Part shown: in pieces, positions 1-10,021 of the stretch
Numbering within the stretch: the stretch's first letter is position 1
Layout of the letters: each line of letters opens with the position of its first letter
Assembly: GCA_030765045.1 (NCBI GenBank)
Contig: CM060964.1
Location: 174,620,852 to 174,684,851, forward strand
Length of the DNA stretch: 64,000 nucleotides
DNA from: Tenodera sinensis
Lineage: Eukaryota; Arthropoda; Insecta; Mantodea; Mantidae
Direction of reading: 5' to 3'
Program-made: the position numbers and the translations under genes
Notes under the pieces: generated by a model
The model's database searches: none
What the model was told of the DNA's origin: nothing
What the model saw: the letters and a program-made list of their open reading frames with translations, nothing else

Positions 1-1633
1 GATACAGCTGGAGCTTCAGGCGTAGGGGCATGGTTTTGGAACTGAGGATTGGGTATAGCTGCCGGAGAGCAGCATGACCTTGTAGTACTTTGCCCCTGAC
101 GTGATGTCTATACGTCAGCCGGCGGTCCAGCGTGACTCCGAGATACTTCGCCGTAGTGACCCAGGGGATCCGACGGCGCCGCAACACGAGGTCCCGCGGG
201 AGTCGGTTGACTTTCGTATTCGCCAGGAGAATCGCAGAGCTTTTCTCCGGGTTTATAGACATACGCCAGTTCTCGCACCATCTACTGATGGCACGGAGAT
301 GGGCTTGTACTTGGTGGTAACTGTAGCGCGGGTTCTTGTTAGTAGCGAAGATCAGTAGATCGTCCGCATACTGACAGATGTGTGTGTTTGGGTGCGTGGG
401 GAGATCGGCCATGTAAGCTGCGAAGAGTGCCGGTGACAGTACACTGCCCTCGGGGACTCCTGCGCCAATGGGCCTCTCTCTGGAGAATGATCCCTCCACC
501 TTCACCCGGAAGCTACGTTCCTGTAGGAAACTAGCCACCAAGTAAATATATGGAGGGGGGATTTCGTGCTGTATGAGCTTGTAGACAAGCCCCTCGTGCC
601 AAGTGGCAGAAAATGCCTTTTCCACATCAAGCAACACTGCCACCGTTTTAGCCCTATCCTGGTAAGCCAGGGAAGCTTTTTCGGCTACACGCAGTAGTTG
701 CTCGGTCGTGGAGTGGCCAGAACGAAAACCAAACTGATGTTCAGGAAGGAGACCTTTTTCCTCCAATAGGGGTCCAAGGCGGGACAGGAACAGTTTCTCG
801 AATACTTTCGAGATAACTGGTAGGAGGCTGATGGAGCGGTAACTAGATGGGAAGACCGGATTTTTGCCCGGCTTCAAAACGCATACCACACGCGCCTGTT
901 TCCAGACAGCTGGAAAATGACGCATGCTGAGGCATGCGTTGTAAATCCGGGTCAAGTGCATCACGGCTCTAGGGGGAAGCTGCTGGAGCATTTCCGCTGT
1001 TACACGGTCCTGTCCAGGGGATTTTCGGGCTCTTAGGGATTTTATGGTGTTAGTTACCTCGCGAGGGGTAACTATCGGGATGTGGAGCACCTCGTGGTCC
1101 GCGGGTCCGACTTCTAAGAAGTCTTCTACCGCCTGTTCCACGAGGTCAGTATGGTCATCGTTCTGTGGATCTTCCCTGGGCTGGAATTGAGTTTCCAGAT
1201 AGTCTGCTAGTGCCTCAGCTTTTTCCCTCGGTTCGAACACAAGTCTTCCCCGAGGGCTATGCACAGGATGCCGGTGTACAGTTTTATCTTTCCGCAAGCC
1301 TCGGACGATACGCCACGGTTTCCTCTCCTGGAGGTTTACGTGACGCAACGTGTTTTCCCAAGCTGCTTGCCTATGTTTTCTTAGGAGTCGTCTCACCAGG
1401 GATTTGAACCCCTGGTGTATTACTCCTATCCTAGGATGTCGGAATCTCTGCCATAGCCTTCTGACAGCATTCTTTGCTTGTATGAGGCGTTTAAGTGGTA
1501 CAGGGATAGATGTCGGGTTTGGTGCTTCGGTAGGAATGCGGTGTGTGTGAGCACGCACCGCGTTTAGGACTGAGGTTGCAAACCCCGCGGCTGCCTCCTC
1601 GAGCGCCTCAAGCGAGTCTATTCGAGGATTTGC
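1..1633 (-). CDS. Jockey-clade LINE ORF2 fragment (reverse transcriptase), runs off the window edge
   Basis: The minus strand is open in one frame from a stop at 1634-1636 to base 1, over 540 codons. It reads a pre-RT linker (RKPWRIVRGLRKDK, FEPREKAEALADYLE), then RT fingers (VVCVLKPGKNPVFPSSYRS), motif A (LLDVEKAFSATWH), motif B (GAGVPEGSVLSPALF), the catalytic YADD (about 359-370) and the thumb (AKYLGVTLDRRLTY). The endonuclease is missing upstream, so this copy is 5'-truncated, and its C-terminus lies beyond the window. The first residues abut the 3' end of the next element at a GTC-repeat junction near 1636-1650. I checked the frame at several positions and saw no break. It encodes a reverse transcriptase for target-primed retrotransposition. 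It is a different family from the intact neighbour (only partly similar RT). Jockey clade is inferred from motif style. Confidence 0.85.
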
Positions 1634-1636
1634 CTA

Positions 1637-1993
1637 CGACGACGACGACATACTGGCAGGCTGTGGTTCAGCCCGACGATATTTTTCTGCGTACCTACCC
1701 TCAATAGGGTTTAACCGCAGGTAGAATTTTTGGTAAAGGGTGGTTAAGGGTGTTGTTTTTAAATTTAGGCTATGGCTTATATAATAAGGAGGCTATTTTG
1801 CCCCTTAGCTGATGACTCACAGAACTCAGCAATGTTTGCATTCTGTGGAGATAAAGAGTTTTAAACAAGTTTTAAGATCTTTCGATCTTTTTAAATTTTG
1901 AATTTTGATGGTGGGTTGAATTTTGAACCGAATAGCTCTTTGTTGGGATTATTTTGTAGTTTAGCTTTTGCTGCTGATGGGTAAACTACTTTG
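1637..1993 (-). other. 3' untranslated region of the intact Jockey element
   Basis: No reading frame is visible. In element orientation this follows the ORF2 stop and ends in a short GTC repeat followed by GTAG, where the truncated LINE copy begins. That repeat is the likely 3' terminus. A stretch near 1662-1685 is an inverted, imperfect match to bases just 5' of the ORF1 start (6421-6441). Confidence 0.6.
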
Positions 1994-4699
1994 TTATGGG
2001 ATATACCCGCAAGCCATACGGGGAACCCTGTACGACCTGAAGCGGCGTGTTGTGGGGTCATAATCACCTAGAGATCTAACCAGGACGCTTTGGTGGTTGG
2101 GTAATTTGGCGTACAATTTTGCTGCCCGGCGCCTAATTTCATCCTCCACGTATGGAAGAGATGAGGCTTCGTGAAGTAGTCTCACGGGGAAGGATAAAGG
2201 GACAGAGTAGATGGACCGAAGTCCTCTGTTCTGCGCCCTCTGGAGCCACAGAAGCCAACTACCCGCTGCCATGCCCCACACTTCACAGGCATAAAGCATG
2301 AGGGGGATAATCAGGGCTCTGAATAGGTGTAGTTTCAGGCGGACTGGCATCTCGGATTTCAGCATAGGGTACAGTGAGGCAATAGCCCCCTGCGACCGCA
2401 CTGATAGGTCTCTGATATGACTTCGAAATGTTAGACTTTTGTCTAATTTAACTCCCAAATAGGTTATGGTGTCTCTCCACTGGATCCTTTGACCCCGAAG
2501 TTGGAAGGTGGGGCAGTCTGCAGGTGTGGGACGTCTCGTGAACAGGATGGCATGGCTCTTGTCTGGATTAACAGACATTCTCCATCGTCGGCACCAGTCT
2601 TGGACTAGGCGGAGGTGTCTTTGAATAGGGTTGAAGGCTCTGTGGATGTTTCTGTTGGTGCAGTATAGTAGTACGTCATCTGCATATTGCGCTAGATTGA
2701 CCTGTGGTTCGGTTGGGAAGTCTGCCATGTAGACACTGAAGAGGGTAGGGGACAAAACAGAGCCCTCGGGGACTCCGCCTCTTATTGGCCTGATTGTGGA
2801 GGTTCGTCCAGCAACTGTGACTATAAGGGTTCGGTGTCGGAGGAAACTGTGTAGGATGTGTATGAGTTGTGTGGGTAGCCCCAGGTGAATCAGCTTATGA
2901 AGTAGCCCTGTATGCCAGGTGGTTGAGAAGGCCTTTTCCACATCCAAAGATACCGCAGCGGTGAATGCGCGTTCCTGAAAACCCAGGGCAGCAGCCTCCA
3001 CCACACGCAGCAGTTGCTGAGGTGTAGAGTGCCCAGGTCGAAAGCCGAACTGATGTTCTGGGATGGCTTGCATGTTTCCCAGTAAAGGGGATAATCGGGT
3101 TAGGATCATCCTCTCTAGAACTTTCGAGAGGATGGACAAAAGGCTTATGGATCTGTAGTTGGAGGGATGCACCGGGTCTTTCCCAGGTTTCAAAATGCAT
3201 ATCACCCGAGCCTCTCTCCACTCGCGTGGAAAGTGACCCAGGGTAAGGCACATATTGAACACTCTAGTTAGGAAGAGCACGGCGTTGAAGGGAAGGTGAC
3301 GAAGCATGAGGGGAGCTAGTCCGTCAGGTCCCGCCGCCTTTTTGCTTTTGAGGCGTTTTAATGCGCCATAGGTTTCGCTGGGACGTATCACCGGTAGTCG
3401 TTCCGCATTCTCCGGCGGACGTCGTAAGAATCGACGTACTTCTTGGCGGGTACGTTCTGAGAATCTATAGTCCTGGGGGTCGTCTCTGGGACACATGGTC
3501 CGCTCTAGATAGTCAGCGAACACGTTGGCTTTGGCTTCAGGCTCGTATGCCAGGCCTCGGGTGCCCTGAATTGGCGAGTTGTATTGGCCACGACGGTTTC
3601 GAAGGCATCTGGCGATCTTCCACACGTCCCCACTTTCAGTGTCCAGGCTGGCCATCCTGCTCTCCCACGCTTGCACTCGGTGCTCACGCAGTCGAGCCCC
3701 GACCAGTCGGCGCAGTCGCCGTAATAGGGCTCTGTTGTGGGATGTGCGATGCCTTTGATAGAGTCTTCGTGCCGCCCAGGACCGACGGATAAGGAGGATT
3801 ATGTCAAGTGGGAGGACGTCTGGGTGTAAGGGAGCTGGAGCTTGGATTGTCAGGTTTTGGGCAGTTCTTGTCACGATGGATGTGAAAGAAGAAACTGCCG
3901 CTTCAAGAGTTGGGATGTCGTTGATTCTGGGGTTAGGTGGGATGGAGGTACGAAGGCAGTTACGGACACCTTCCCAGTCCGTTTCCCGAGTGTAATTTGA
4001 GCTGTCGTGACTGGCAATCCGGGTATTGATTTCTGCCAGTACTGGGTTGTGGTCTGACTGGAGAGCATTTATTGATGTCAGTGTGAGATGAAATGGGAAA
4101 TGCTTTATGATCGCAAAGTCTATGACAGAGGGTAGTCCTAGACCATGCGGGTGATGTGTGGGTTGCCACGGGCCCTCCACCCTTAGTTCGGGGTCCGTGT
4201 CTATGAGGCGGATGATGGAATTGCCTCGGGCATCCACTCTTCGACCACAGTGCCAGCGTTGGTGTTTGGCGTTGAAGTCCCCAGCTAGGATGACGTTGGG
4301 ATAAAGGGCTAGGATGGAATGGTAGTCATTAGGGACAAACTGCCTTCGTGGAGGGTGATATACTGAGACTATCAGTATCTCTGTGCCGTCAAGGTTCAGA
4401 GTGATAGCCGTGGCCTCTAGTGTTTGAAGGGGTGGGAGCTGGATTGGGCGATGGACTACGTTTTGCCTTACGAACACCGCCGTTCCGCCTCCAGGACGAC
4501 CTTGACGATCAGTTCTGTGGCAAGCGTAGCCCGGTAAACGGAAGCGAGCATTTGGGCCTAGGTGGGTTTCGCTAACTAGAATAGCGTCTAGGGCATAAGT
4601 GCGGGCAAAGTGGGATAACTCCCCCGCCTGGCCAGCCAATCCGCACGCGTTCCAAAACGCGAACCGAAATGAGGTGCTTGGCCTAGTTTGTCTGGCCAT
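1994..4699 (-). CDS. LINE ORF2: apurinic-type endonuclease plus reverse transcriptase, intact
   Basis: An uninterrupted 901-residue frame. Residues 10-230 form the endonuclease/exonuclease/phosphatase fold: FWNACGL, LVSETHLG, AGDFNAKHQRWH and a closing LQSDHNPV, so the Glu, Asp-Asn and Asp-His active-site positions are present. Residues 420-720 are the RT: KKAAGPDGLAPLML, ICILKPGKDPVHPSNYRS, motif A SLDVEKAFSTTWH, motif B GGVPEGSVLSPTLF, catalytic QYADDVLLY, then TYLGVKLDKS. The C-terminus ends in MACGYIP with no RNase H. Length and order are typical of Jockey-clade ORF2, which nicks DNA and copies its own RNA at the target. The start overlaps the ORF1 end by 17 nt in another frame, so ORF2 is probably made by reinitiation or frameshifting. 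With no visible stop or frameshift, it may have been active recently. Confidence 0.93.
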   Translation of the reverse strand: MARQTRPSTSFRFAFWNACGLAGQAGELSHFARTYALDAILVSETHLGPNARFRLPGYACHRTDRQGRPGGGTAVFVRQNVVHRPIQLPPLQTLEATAITLNLDGTEILIVSVYHPPRRQFVPNDYHSILALYPNVILAGDFNAKHQRWHCGRRVDARGNSIIRLIDTDPELRVEGPWQPTHHPHGLGLPSVIDFAIIKHFPFHLTLTSINALQSDHNPVLAEINTRIASHDSSNYTRETDWEGVRNCLRTSIPPNPRINDIPTLEAAVSSFTSIVTRTAQNLTIQAPAPLHPDVLPLDIILLIRRSWAARRLYQRHRTSHNRALLRRLRRLVGARLREHRVQAWESRMASLDTESGDVWKIARCLRNRRGQYNSPIQGTRGLAYEPEAKANVFADYLERTMCPRDDPQDYRFSERTRQEVRRFLRRPPENAERLPVIRPSETYGALKRLKSKKAAGPDGLAPLMLRHLPFNAVLFLTRVFNMCLTLGHFPREWREARVICILKPGKDPVHPSNYRSISLLSILSKVLERMILTRLSPLLGNMQAIPEHQFGFRPGHSTPQQLLRVVEAAALGFQERAFTAAVSLDVEKAFSTTWHTGLLHKLIHLGLPTQLIHILHSFLRHRTLIVTVAGRTSTIRPIRGGVPEGSVLSPTLFSVYMADFPTEPQVNLAQYADDVLLYCTNRNIHRAFNPIQRHLRLVQDWCRRWRMSVNPDKSHAILFTRRPTPADCPTFQLRGQRIQWRDTITYLGVKLDKSLTFRSHIRDLSVRSQGAIASLYPMLKSEMPVRLKLHLFRALIIPLMLYACEVWGMAAGSWLLWLQRAQNRGLRSIYSVPLSFPVRLLHEASSLPYVEDEIRRRAAKLYAKLPNHQSVLVRSLGDYDPTTRRFRSYRVPRMACGYIP

Positions 4700-6422
4700 T
4701 TTCGGTGTTTTGAAGTACGGAGGTTAGGAGGGCGAGCCCCTCCATTACAATGAGCGTCTTGGCTGTTGAGTCGCTCGCAGAGCTATATCTCACGATGAGA
4801 TCGCAAATCCTTTGCCCATGGGTCTGCAAAACTAGCTGCGCCCATTTGAGCAGGTCAGTGAGCTGAAAGGTAGGGGATGAGGGGGTGTTGTTTGTGGAAG
4901 AAGGGGGTGCTGGTGTCTCCTCGGCTCTAGCCTCCTCCTGATGTTGTCGGGTGGTGGAAACATCCCTCGCTTCGACCACTCTGGGTGCTCGTTTGGGCTT
5001 CCGGGGTTTTCTCTCCCTCTGCGGCCTTGGGATTGTTTGTGGGGGAGGTTTATTTTGGGGCTGATGTTGTGTATTGTGTGATGGTTGCTGGTGTTGTTCT
5101 CGAGTCCATGGATTACCCGAGGTGCGTTGGTTCGTTTGAACTTGCGAAACTCTAGGGGTGTTGGCTAATTGGGGTTGAGGGGCCTGGTAATTTGAGGTGG
5201 AAGGTCTCACTTGGTCTCCTCTGACGGGAGTTGGACCTTGAGGTATCTGTGGTCTCCTGGAGGCGATCACTCTCTTCCTCGCAGGGCAACCTCCATAGCA
5301 GGCCACATGTTTGCCCTTGCAGTTTGCGCAGGTGGGATCATCTGTGATCTGTCTAGGGCAGGATTCTTTGTGGTGCGCATCACCACAGCGAAGACATCTA
5401 AGGTTTCTGCGGCAGAAATGGCTCGAATGGTTGAAGCCAAGGCACCGGTAGCATTGTGGGGGCCCAAAAGAACTCCTCACAGCTTCCACCTTCACCCTGA
5501 GGTAGCAGAGAGACGTGACTCCGTCGATTTTCATCTCCGGATCACACGCCCTCTCCACCACAACCAGGAAAAGAGGAATTGGTCTCTTGGCTTCCCCGTT
5601 CTCGCCCGGTTTGGTAAGTTGCCTTACCAGTCGAGGGGTGATGCCTTTGCGTCTGAGCTCTTCTTCGATATCGCCCACGGGCGTATCTAATGGAAGATCT
5701 CTGATGACACGGCGGATGTCTCGAGTTTTGTCGAGACCAAACGTAAAGTGAGGGAGATTTTTCTTGTCAAGGACAGATAGGAGGGTGTTATAGTCCCTCA
5801 CATGGTTCGTCTGAAAGACATAGCGGCTTTTCCTCCTCGTCACCGAGCACGACCCCGAAAGTGTTGGCATGACTTCTTTTAAGAAGCCCACCATACTCCT
5901 GAAATCGTCTACAATGATAGGCGGAATATGCTGCTTGTCTGATTTTTCAGTTGGTTCACCAGTTTGTTCGTCAGTCGAGATAGTTGATGGGTTCTGTTGG
6001 CGCTTCTTCCGACGGTTGACCACCTCTCGAAATTGTGCCTCGTCCACCTCAGTAGAGATGTCAGAGGAGCTTGCCTCGTCTTCGTCCATCCTGGACGTTT
6101 CAGACTGGACGACGGTCTCGTCTGTATTGGATTCCGCATCTGAATCCTCGCGGGAACTTTCAGAGTTTGCCTCTGATGTTCGGCCTAAACGTGAATTTGA
6201 TTCGCGTTTAGCGCCTTGGTTGGACGTATATCCGGTTAGTGCCAAACGTTTGGCGTTGCCATTTCCGCCTTGTATGGGCTTTCGGCGTCGCCGGTTGACT
6301 GTCTCCTGAGGTGAGCTTGCGGAGACGTTATTGTTTGCGCCAGATGTGCTGGGCATTACTGAGTTCTCGTTATCGAGTCTGGTTTTGCTGTTTTTAACAG
6401 TGGGATTAGGTTTTGTAGACAT
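4683..6422 (-). CDS. LINE ORF1: gag-like nucleic-acid-binding protein with zinc knuckles, intact
   Basis: A 579-residue frame starting at an ATG (6420-6422). The N-terminal 150 residues are Ser/Glu/Asp/Arg-rich and probably disordered. Residues about 165-300 form a conserved gag-like region (PPIIVDDFRSMVGFLKEV, DLPLDTPVGDIEEELRRKGI). It is followed by closely spaced Cys/His knuckles: CYRCLGFNHSSHFC, CLRCGDAHHKESC and CANCKGKHVACYGGC. The tail is Pro/Gln/Arg-rich. ORF1 proteins of Jockey-type elements coat the element RNA and deliver it to chromatin. Its last 17 nt overlap ORF2. The open state of both ORFs marks this as the best-preserved element in the window. Confidence 0.9.
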   Translation of the reverse strand: MSTKPNPTVKNSKTRLDNENSVMPSTSGANNNVSASSPQETVNRRRRKPIQGGNGNAKRLALTGYTSNQGAKRESNSRLGRTSEANSESSREDSDAESNTDETVVQSETSRMDEDEASSSDISTEVDEAQFREVVNRRKKRQQNPSTISTDEQTGEPTEKSDKQHIPPIIVDDFRSMVGFLKEVMPTLSGSCSVTRRKSRYVFQTNHVRDYNTLLSVLDKKNLPHFTFGLDKTRDIRRVIRDLPLDTPVGDIEEELRRKGITPRLVRQLTKPGENGEAKRPIPLFLVVVERACDPEMKIDGVTSLCYLRVKVEAVRSSFGPPQCYRCLGFNHSSHFCRRNLRCLRCGDAHHKESCPRQITDDPTCANCKGKHVACYGGCPARKRVIASRRPQIPQGPTPVRGDQVRPSTSNYQAPQPQLANTPRVSQVQTNQRTSGNPWTREQHQQPSHNTQHQPQNKPPPQTIPRPQRERKPRKPKRAPRVVEARDVSTTRQHQEEARAEETPAPPSSTNNTPSSPTFQLTDLLKWAQLVLQTHGQRICDLIVRYSSASDSTAKTLIVMEGLALLTSVLQNTENGQTN

Positions 6423-7089
6423 AATATTGTCGGGCTGACCACTTACCTTCAGCAGCGGTTGCTAAGAAGCGCTGCCAACAGAGGACCGAACACCCAAAAA
6501 GGATGCGCCTATATCCACCCGAAGGTGTTGGCTCTAGCCTTGTTGACAAACCGCTACTGCTTGTTAGTCGGGACCATGCTCGCAGTATATTGGAGACCAA
6601 TACCGATGCTTGATACAAGCACCAATCAGGCACTCCAATGCAAAGTCCAATCTCGAGACAGATGTTGCCGCTCCAGGAAAGCAGTCTTCGGTAAGCTCTA
6701 AAGTTTGCTTTCCAAACTTCTTATAGAGCTACCCTACGTTGACTTTGGCTAATGTATTAGCCCGAAGTACGAAGCCTGTGCACCACCGGCATGCGCACTC
6801 CACCTTCTTGCGGGATCTCCTGCTCCGTGGGGGATGGCTGAAAATTCCGTCTTTCCACCAGTGAGAAGCAAATCACGTCCGCTCTGGTCGAACGACAACG
6901 CGAGAATCAATCAGGATTTGCCTCCACGGAGCGCTCCCCATATATATACAATGTTAGGTGGGAGGGGGTTGCGTTGCCCTGGCCAATGAGCGGCTGAGGA
7001 TTTGTGATTGGGCTGCTGTTTCGGGCTATGTTTGTCACCGGCCACAGTGTTTTCTTGAGGGTCAGTACTTGGTCCAGAATCACTATAGT
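6423..7089. other. Leader of the minus-strand LINE and unassigned spacer
   Basis: This holds the 5' leader of the minus-strand Jockey element (proximal part) and then sequence I cannot assign, up to the start of LINE-coding sequence on the plus strand. A TATA-like run (CCATATATATAC) lies near 6936-6948. The open frame on the plus strand begins at 6958 but shows no LINE similarity until about 7095. Confidence 0.4.
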
Positions 7090-9078
7090 TGCTGTTGTGA
7101 ATGTTCTCAAGAGCAAGCCGTAGAAATAATTACCAGAACTATTCACCATGCGACCGAAAAACATGTTCCGTTAACTAGGCCAACGAATAGGGCAACCACG
7201 CAGTTTCCTCGGGCTGTAAGACAGGCAATGCAGGACCGAAACAGGGCCAGGCGCAAATGGCAGCGAACGCGAAACCAAATACATCGAAACGAATATGACA
7301 ACCTCAAAGTCGCGGCCGATATACTAATGGCCGAACACATAAGGGAGCAATGGAACGCCACACTGGAGGACGTTGATCCTCATAACAGAACAGTGTGGCG
7401 AATAGCGAAGTGCCTGACACGTACTCGCACAAACATTCCGCCCCTACACATTGACGGGCAAATAGCCGAAACACCGGCAGAAAAAGCAGAAGCTTTCGCG
7501 ACCACACTAGAGCAGGTATTCCAACCGAATGCTGAACCATGCGACAGACAGTTCGCAACAGCAACGGAAGACCAAATTGCTGAAATAGGGAATATTCCAA
7601 CGCACAACAAACTTCGAAAGACCAGTGCAAGCGAAATTAAATGGCTAATAGCACACTTGCCTACTCGCAAGGCTCCAGGACCAGACAACATCCCCAATAT
7701 AGTCCTGAAACATCTACCGCCCAAAGCCTTAAAAGTGCTGGCGGATATATTCAACTACGCGCTGGAACACGGAAAATTCCCAAAGCGCTGGAAGGAAGCA
7801 CAAATCCTTATGTTTCTTAAGCAACATAAAGATAGGTCCATTCCTACTAATCACAGGCCAATTAGCCTCTTAAGCACACTAAGTAAACTGCTAGATAAAA
7901 TAATACTTAAACGCCTTAATTCATTCCTAATAAAAAACAACGTGATAACTGACGACTAGTACGGCTTCAGGGCCAATCACTCTACAACACTACAGATACT
8001 TAGGCTTACCGAAAGTATCACCAGGGGATTTAATACTAAACGATCGACAGGCGTGGTCCTATTGGACATAGAACGCCCTTTCGATAAAGTGTGGCATGCA
8101 GGATTACTCCACAAACTCATTCACATAGGGGTACAAGATTCAATGGTCGCCCTAATAAAAGATTACCTCAGTGGAAGGAGTTTCAGAATCTCAATTGAGA
8201 ATACCGAATCCTCATTGCATCCCATAAACGCGGGAGTCCCACAAGGAAGTTTACTCGGGCCTACACTATTTAATATCTATATCAATGATCTACCACCACT
8301 AGTACGAGTAGATAAATACATATACGCGGACGACACGGCACTGGCCACGCAATCTACTCAGCCACGCATCATACACCTGCGGCTCCAGAATGCTCTAAAC
8401 ACATTGGAGCTCTGGTTCACGAAATGGCGGTTAAAACTAAATGCAAGAAAAAGCCAAGCAATCATTTTTACCAGGCGAAAATTGCACAGGCAAAGGAGGC
8501 GAGCCCTCCCACCCCTCACCCTAAATCAGGAACCTATCGCGTGGGAGACATCCATCACGTACCTAGGGGTTAAGATGGACGAATATCTCACATGGAGAGA
8601 GCATATTAACTCAGCCAGAGCAAAGGCCAATGGCCAACTCAACAGACTGTACCCGCTGATAAATCTTAACAGCAGCCTTAAGCTACGCATGGGACTTACG
8701 CTCTATAAGACGCTGATCCGACCCATCTTAACTTACGCCGCCCCGGTATGGGGATATGCGGCAAAAATGCACATAAAATGCCTCCAAACGATGCAAAATA
8801 GAATACTGCGAATTATTGCTAAACTACCGCCAGAGGCTCCGACGTACCAGTTACATGAAGAGCTAAAAATGCTCACAATCGAGCAGTTTATTAAACACCT
8901 GGCATGCATCCTATACGCCAAAAAGAATAAGAACCACAACGAGCAAATACGAATGCTCGTGGAGTATGATATGACTCGCGACAAACACCTCCGCCCTCTA
9001 TCATTGTTCGATCGCACTATAAGCATAGGCGAACCTGAACTCAACACACAGGAATACCTGAATAATTTAGTACCATGA
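7090..9078 (+). pseudogene. LINE ORF2 fragment: RT domain with one in-frame nonsense codon
   Basis: A single frame covers the pre-RT linker (TVWRIAKCLTRTRTNIPPLH, then AETPAEKAEAFATTLEQVF), RT fingers (LPTRKAPGPDNIPNIVLKHL; the LKPGK site reads FLKQHKD), a TAG at 7957-7959, YGFRANHST, motif A (VLLDIERPFDKVWH), motif B (NAGVPQGSLLGPTLF), the catalytic YADD (within YIYADDTALA), and the thumb and C-terminus ending EYLNNLVP. The TAG replaces the Gln usual in the conserved H/D-Q-F/Y-G-F-R motif, so one C-to-T change could explain it. Upstream and downstream halves share a frame. The endonuclease is absent (5'-truncated near 7090). Motif style is Jockey-clade but distinct from the minus-strand neighbours. 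Confidence 0.88.
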
Positions 9079-9492
9079 AATTACTCGCTAGGGGATGAAG
9101 GGAAGCACACAACAAACACACAACACTATAAAAACATACACTTACACTCAAGCCCTCACAAGTCCTTGTGCTACCTAGCCAAGGCGGACCCCGGGAGACG
9201 AGGCCCTCCCCGGTAGTGGCACAGGCTCGCTCCTGCACTTCAGGCAGACAGCCCACCATGTGTGCACTTATACGACCAGGCAAGATCAGGTTCACGATTA
9301 ATGACAAAGCCTCCGGCTTAATCACACCCTAGTAACTAAGATTAAATGACACAGTAGAAGTTATCTCTACAAGTTGTAAATCTTATAAATATCACCATAA
9401 CTGCACCTAGTTGTATAAGCATTTCTTAAAATACTACTAGCATAGATTATAGGACGCATTATAAATTTAAAAAAAATAATAATAAAAAAAAT
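9079..9492 (+). other. 3' UTR and A-rich tail of the plus-strand LINE
   Basis: Noncoding sequence after the ORF2 stop, ending in an A-rich tract with AAT units (about 9468-9492), as expected for a LINE 3' end. I found no clear target duplication. Confidence 0.6.
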
Positions 9493-9539
9493 TACGCTAA
9501 GGACAAGAAACGAAACCTTCGGGTGGAGTTTAAAAACAA

Positions 9540-9919
9540 AACATGCTCATTCACTCATCCCTCACATCCATCTACACCTAACGATGCCAAATGGCTGAAA
9601 CACAAAAAGAACACCATCAACTATCATACACATCACCATTATTTACTACCAGGGGGCACTCAGAGCTTATGTCATGTTTGCCCTCCGGCACATCAGTAAT
9701 ACTCGCTGTTACTGCCACTGGCAGGCAGCTTCCATCTCTCACCACAGAATGCGCAGGTGCTTTATGCGGTACTGCAGCATAGAGGCCTTGACCTCAAGAC
9801 TTCCGGTGGGGTTTTTTAGTGAGTAGGCTGCCCGGGTTCGAAGCCAGGGTAGGAGTCTTACACTCGCATGCACGCATGCGGTTAGGGCGTAAGTAGCCTT
9901 TTTCCCCACCACAAAAAAA
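9540..9919 (+). mobile_element. 3' end of the half-LINE family, plus-strand copy
   Basis: This is an inverted, diverged copy of the 3' UTR of the element at 10022-11643. Matching blocks include the paired CGGTACTGCA / GGGTTTCTTAGTGAGTAGG / GGCTGCCCGGGTTCGAAG regions, and both copies end CCCCACCAC followed by seven As (here 9913-9919). Homology is clear from about 9640 and weak from 9540. No gag frame is left. The copy lies tail-to-tail with its relative, separated by 102 bp of Penelope-like coding sequence, so both inserted in or next to the same older element. Confidence 0.75.
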
Positions 9920-10021
9920 GTGAATGTGTTTCATGGCTATTGTCCAGGCAGGGCTTAGCTGAAGTCCACGGACCCTATTGTAATTGTTTGGATGTAGTTT
10001 GATTTAAATGGCTTCCTTAAT
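9920..10021 (-). pseudogene. C-terminal piece of the interrupted Penelope-like element
   Basis: Read on the minus strand this gives IKEAI, a stop, IKLHPNNYNRV and LQLSPAW, which matches the C-terminal tail typical of PLE proteins after the GIY-YIG domain. It continues the frame that breaks off at GRVIKE near 11650. The half-LINE sits between the two pieces, and the shared bases at the break (CTTCCTTAAT on the plus strand) are its target duplication. Confidence 0.8.
10012..10021. repeat. Target-site duplication, left copy (half-LINE)
   Basis: CTTCCTTAAT, identical to 11644-11653. It lies inside the PLE coding sequence (IKEA codons). Confidence 0.9.

Larger units (their letters stand above)
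1637..6422 (-). mobile_element. Full-length or near full-length Jockey-clade LINE
   Basis: It contains a 3' UTR, intact ORF2 and intact ORF1 in the canonical order on the minus strand. The extent given is the minimum: the 5' leader continues above 6422, but I found no target duplication to fix its start. The leader carries an AAGGTAAGT donor-like sequence (about 6440-6450, minus strand), which I do not interpret further. Confidence 0.8.
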
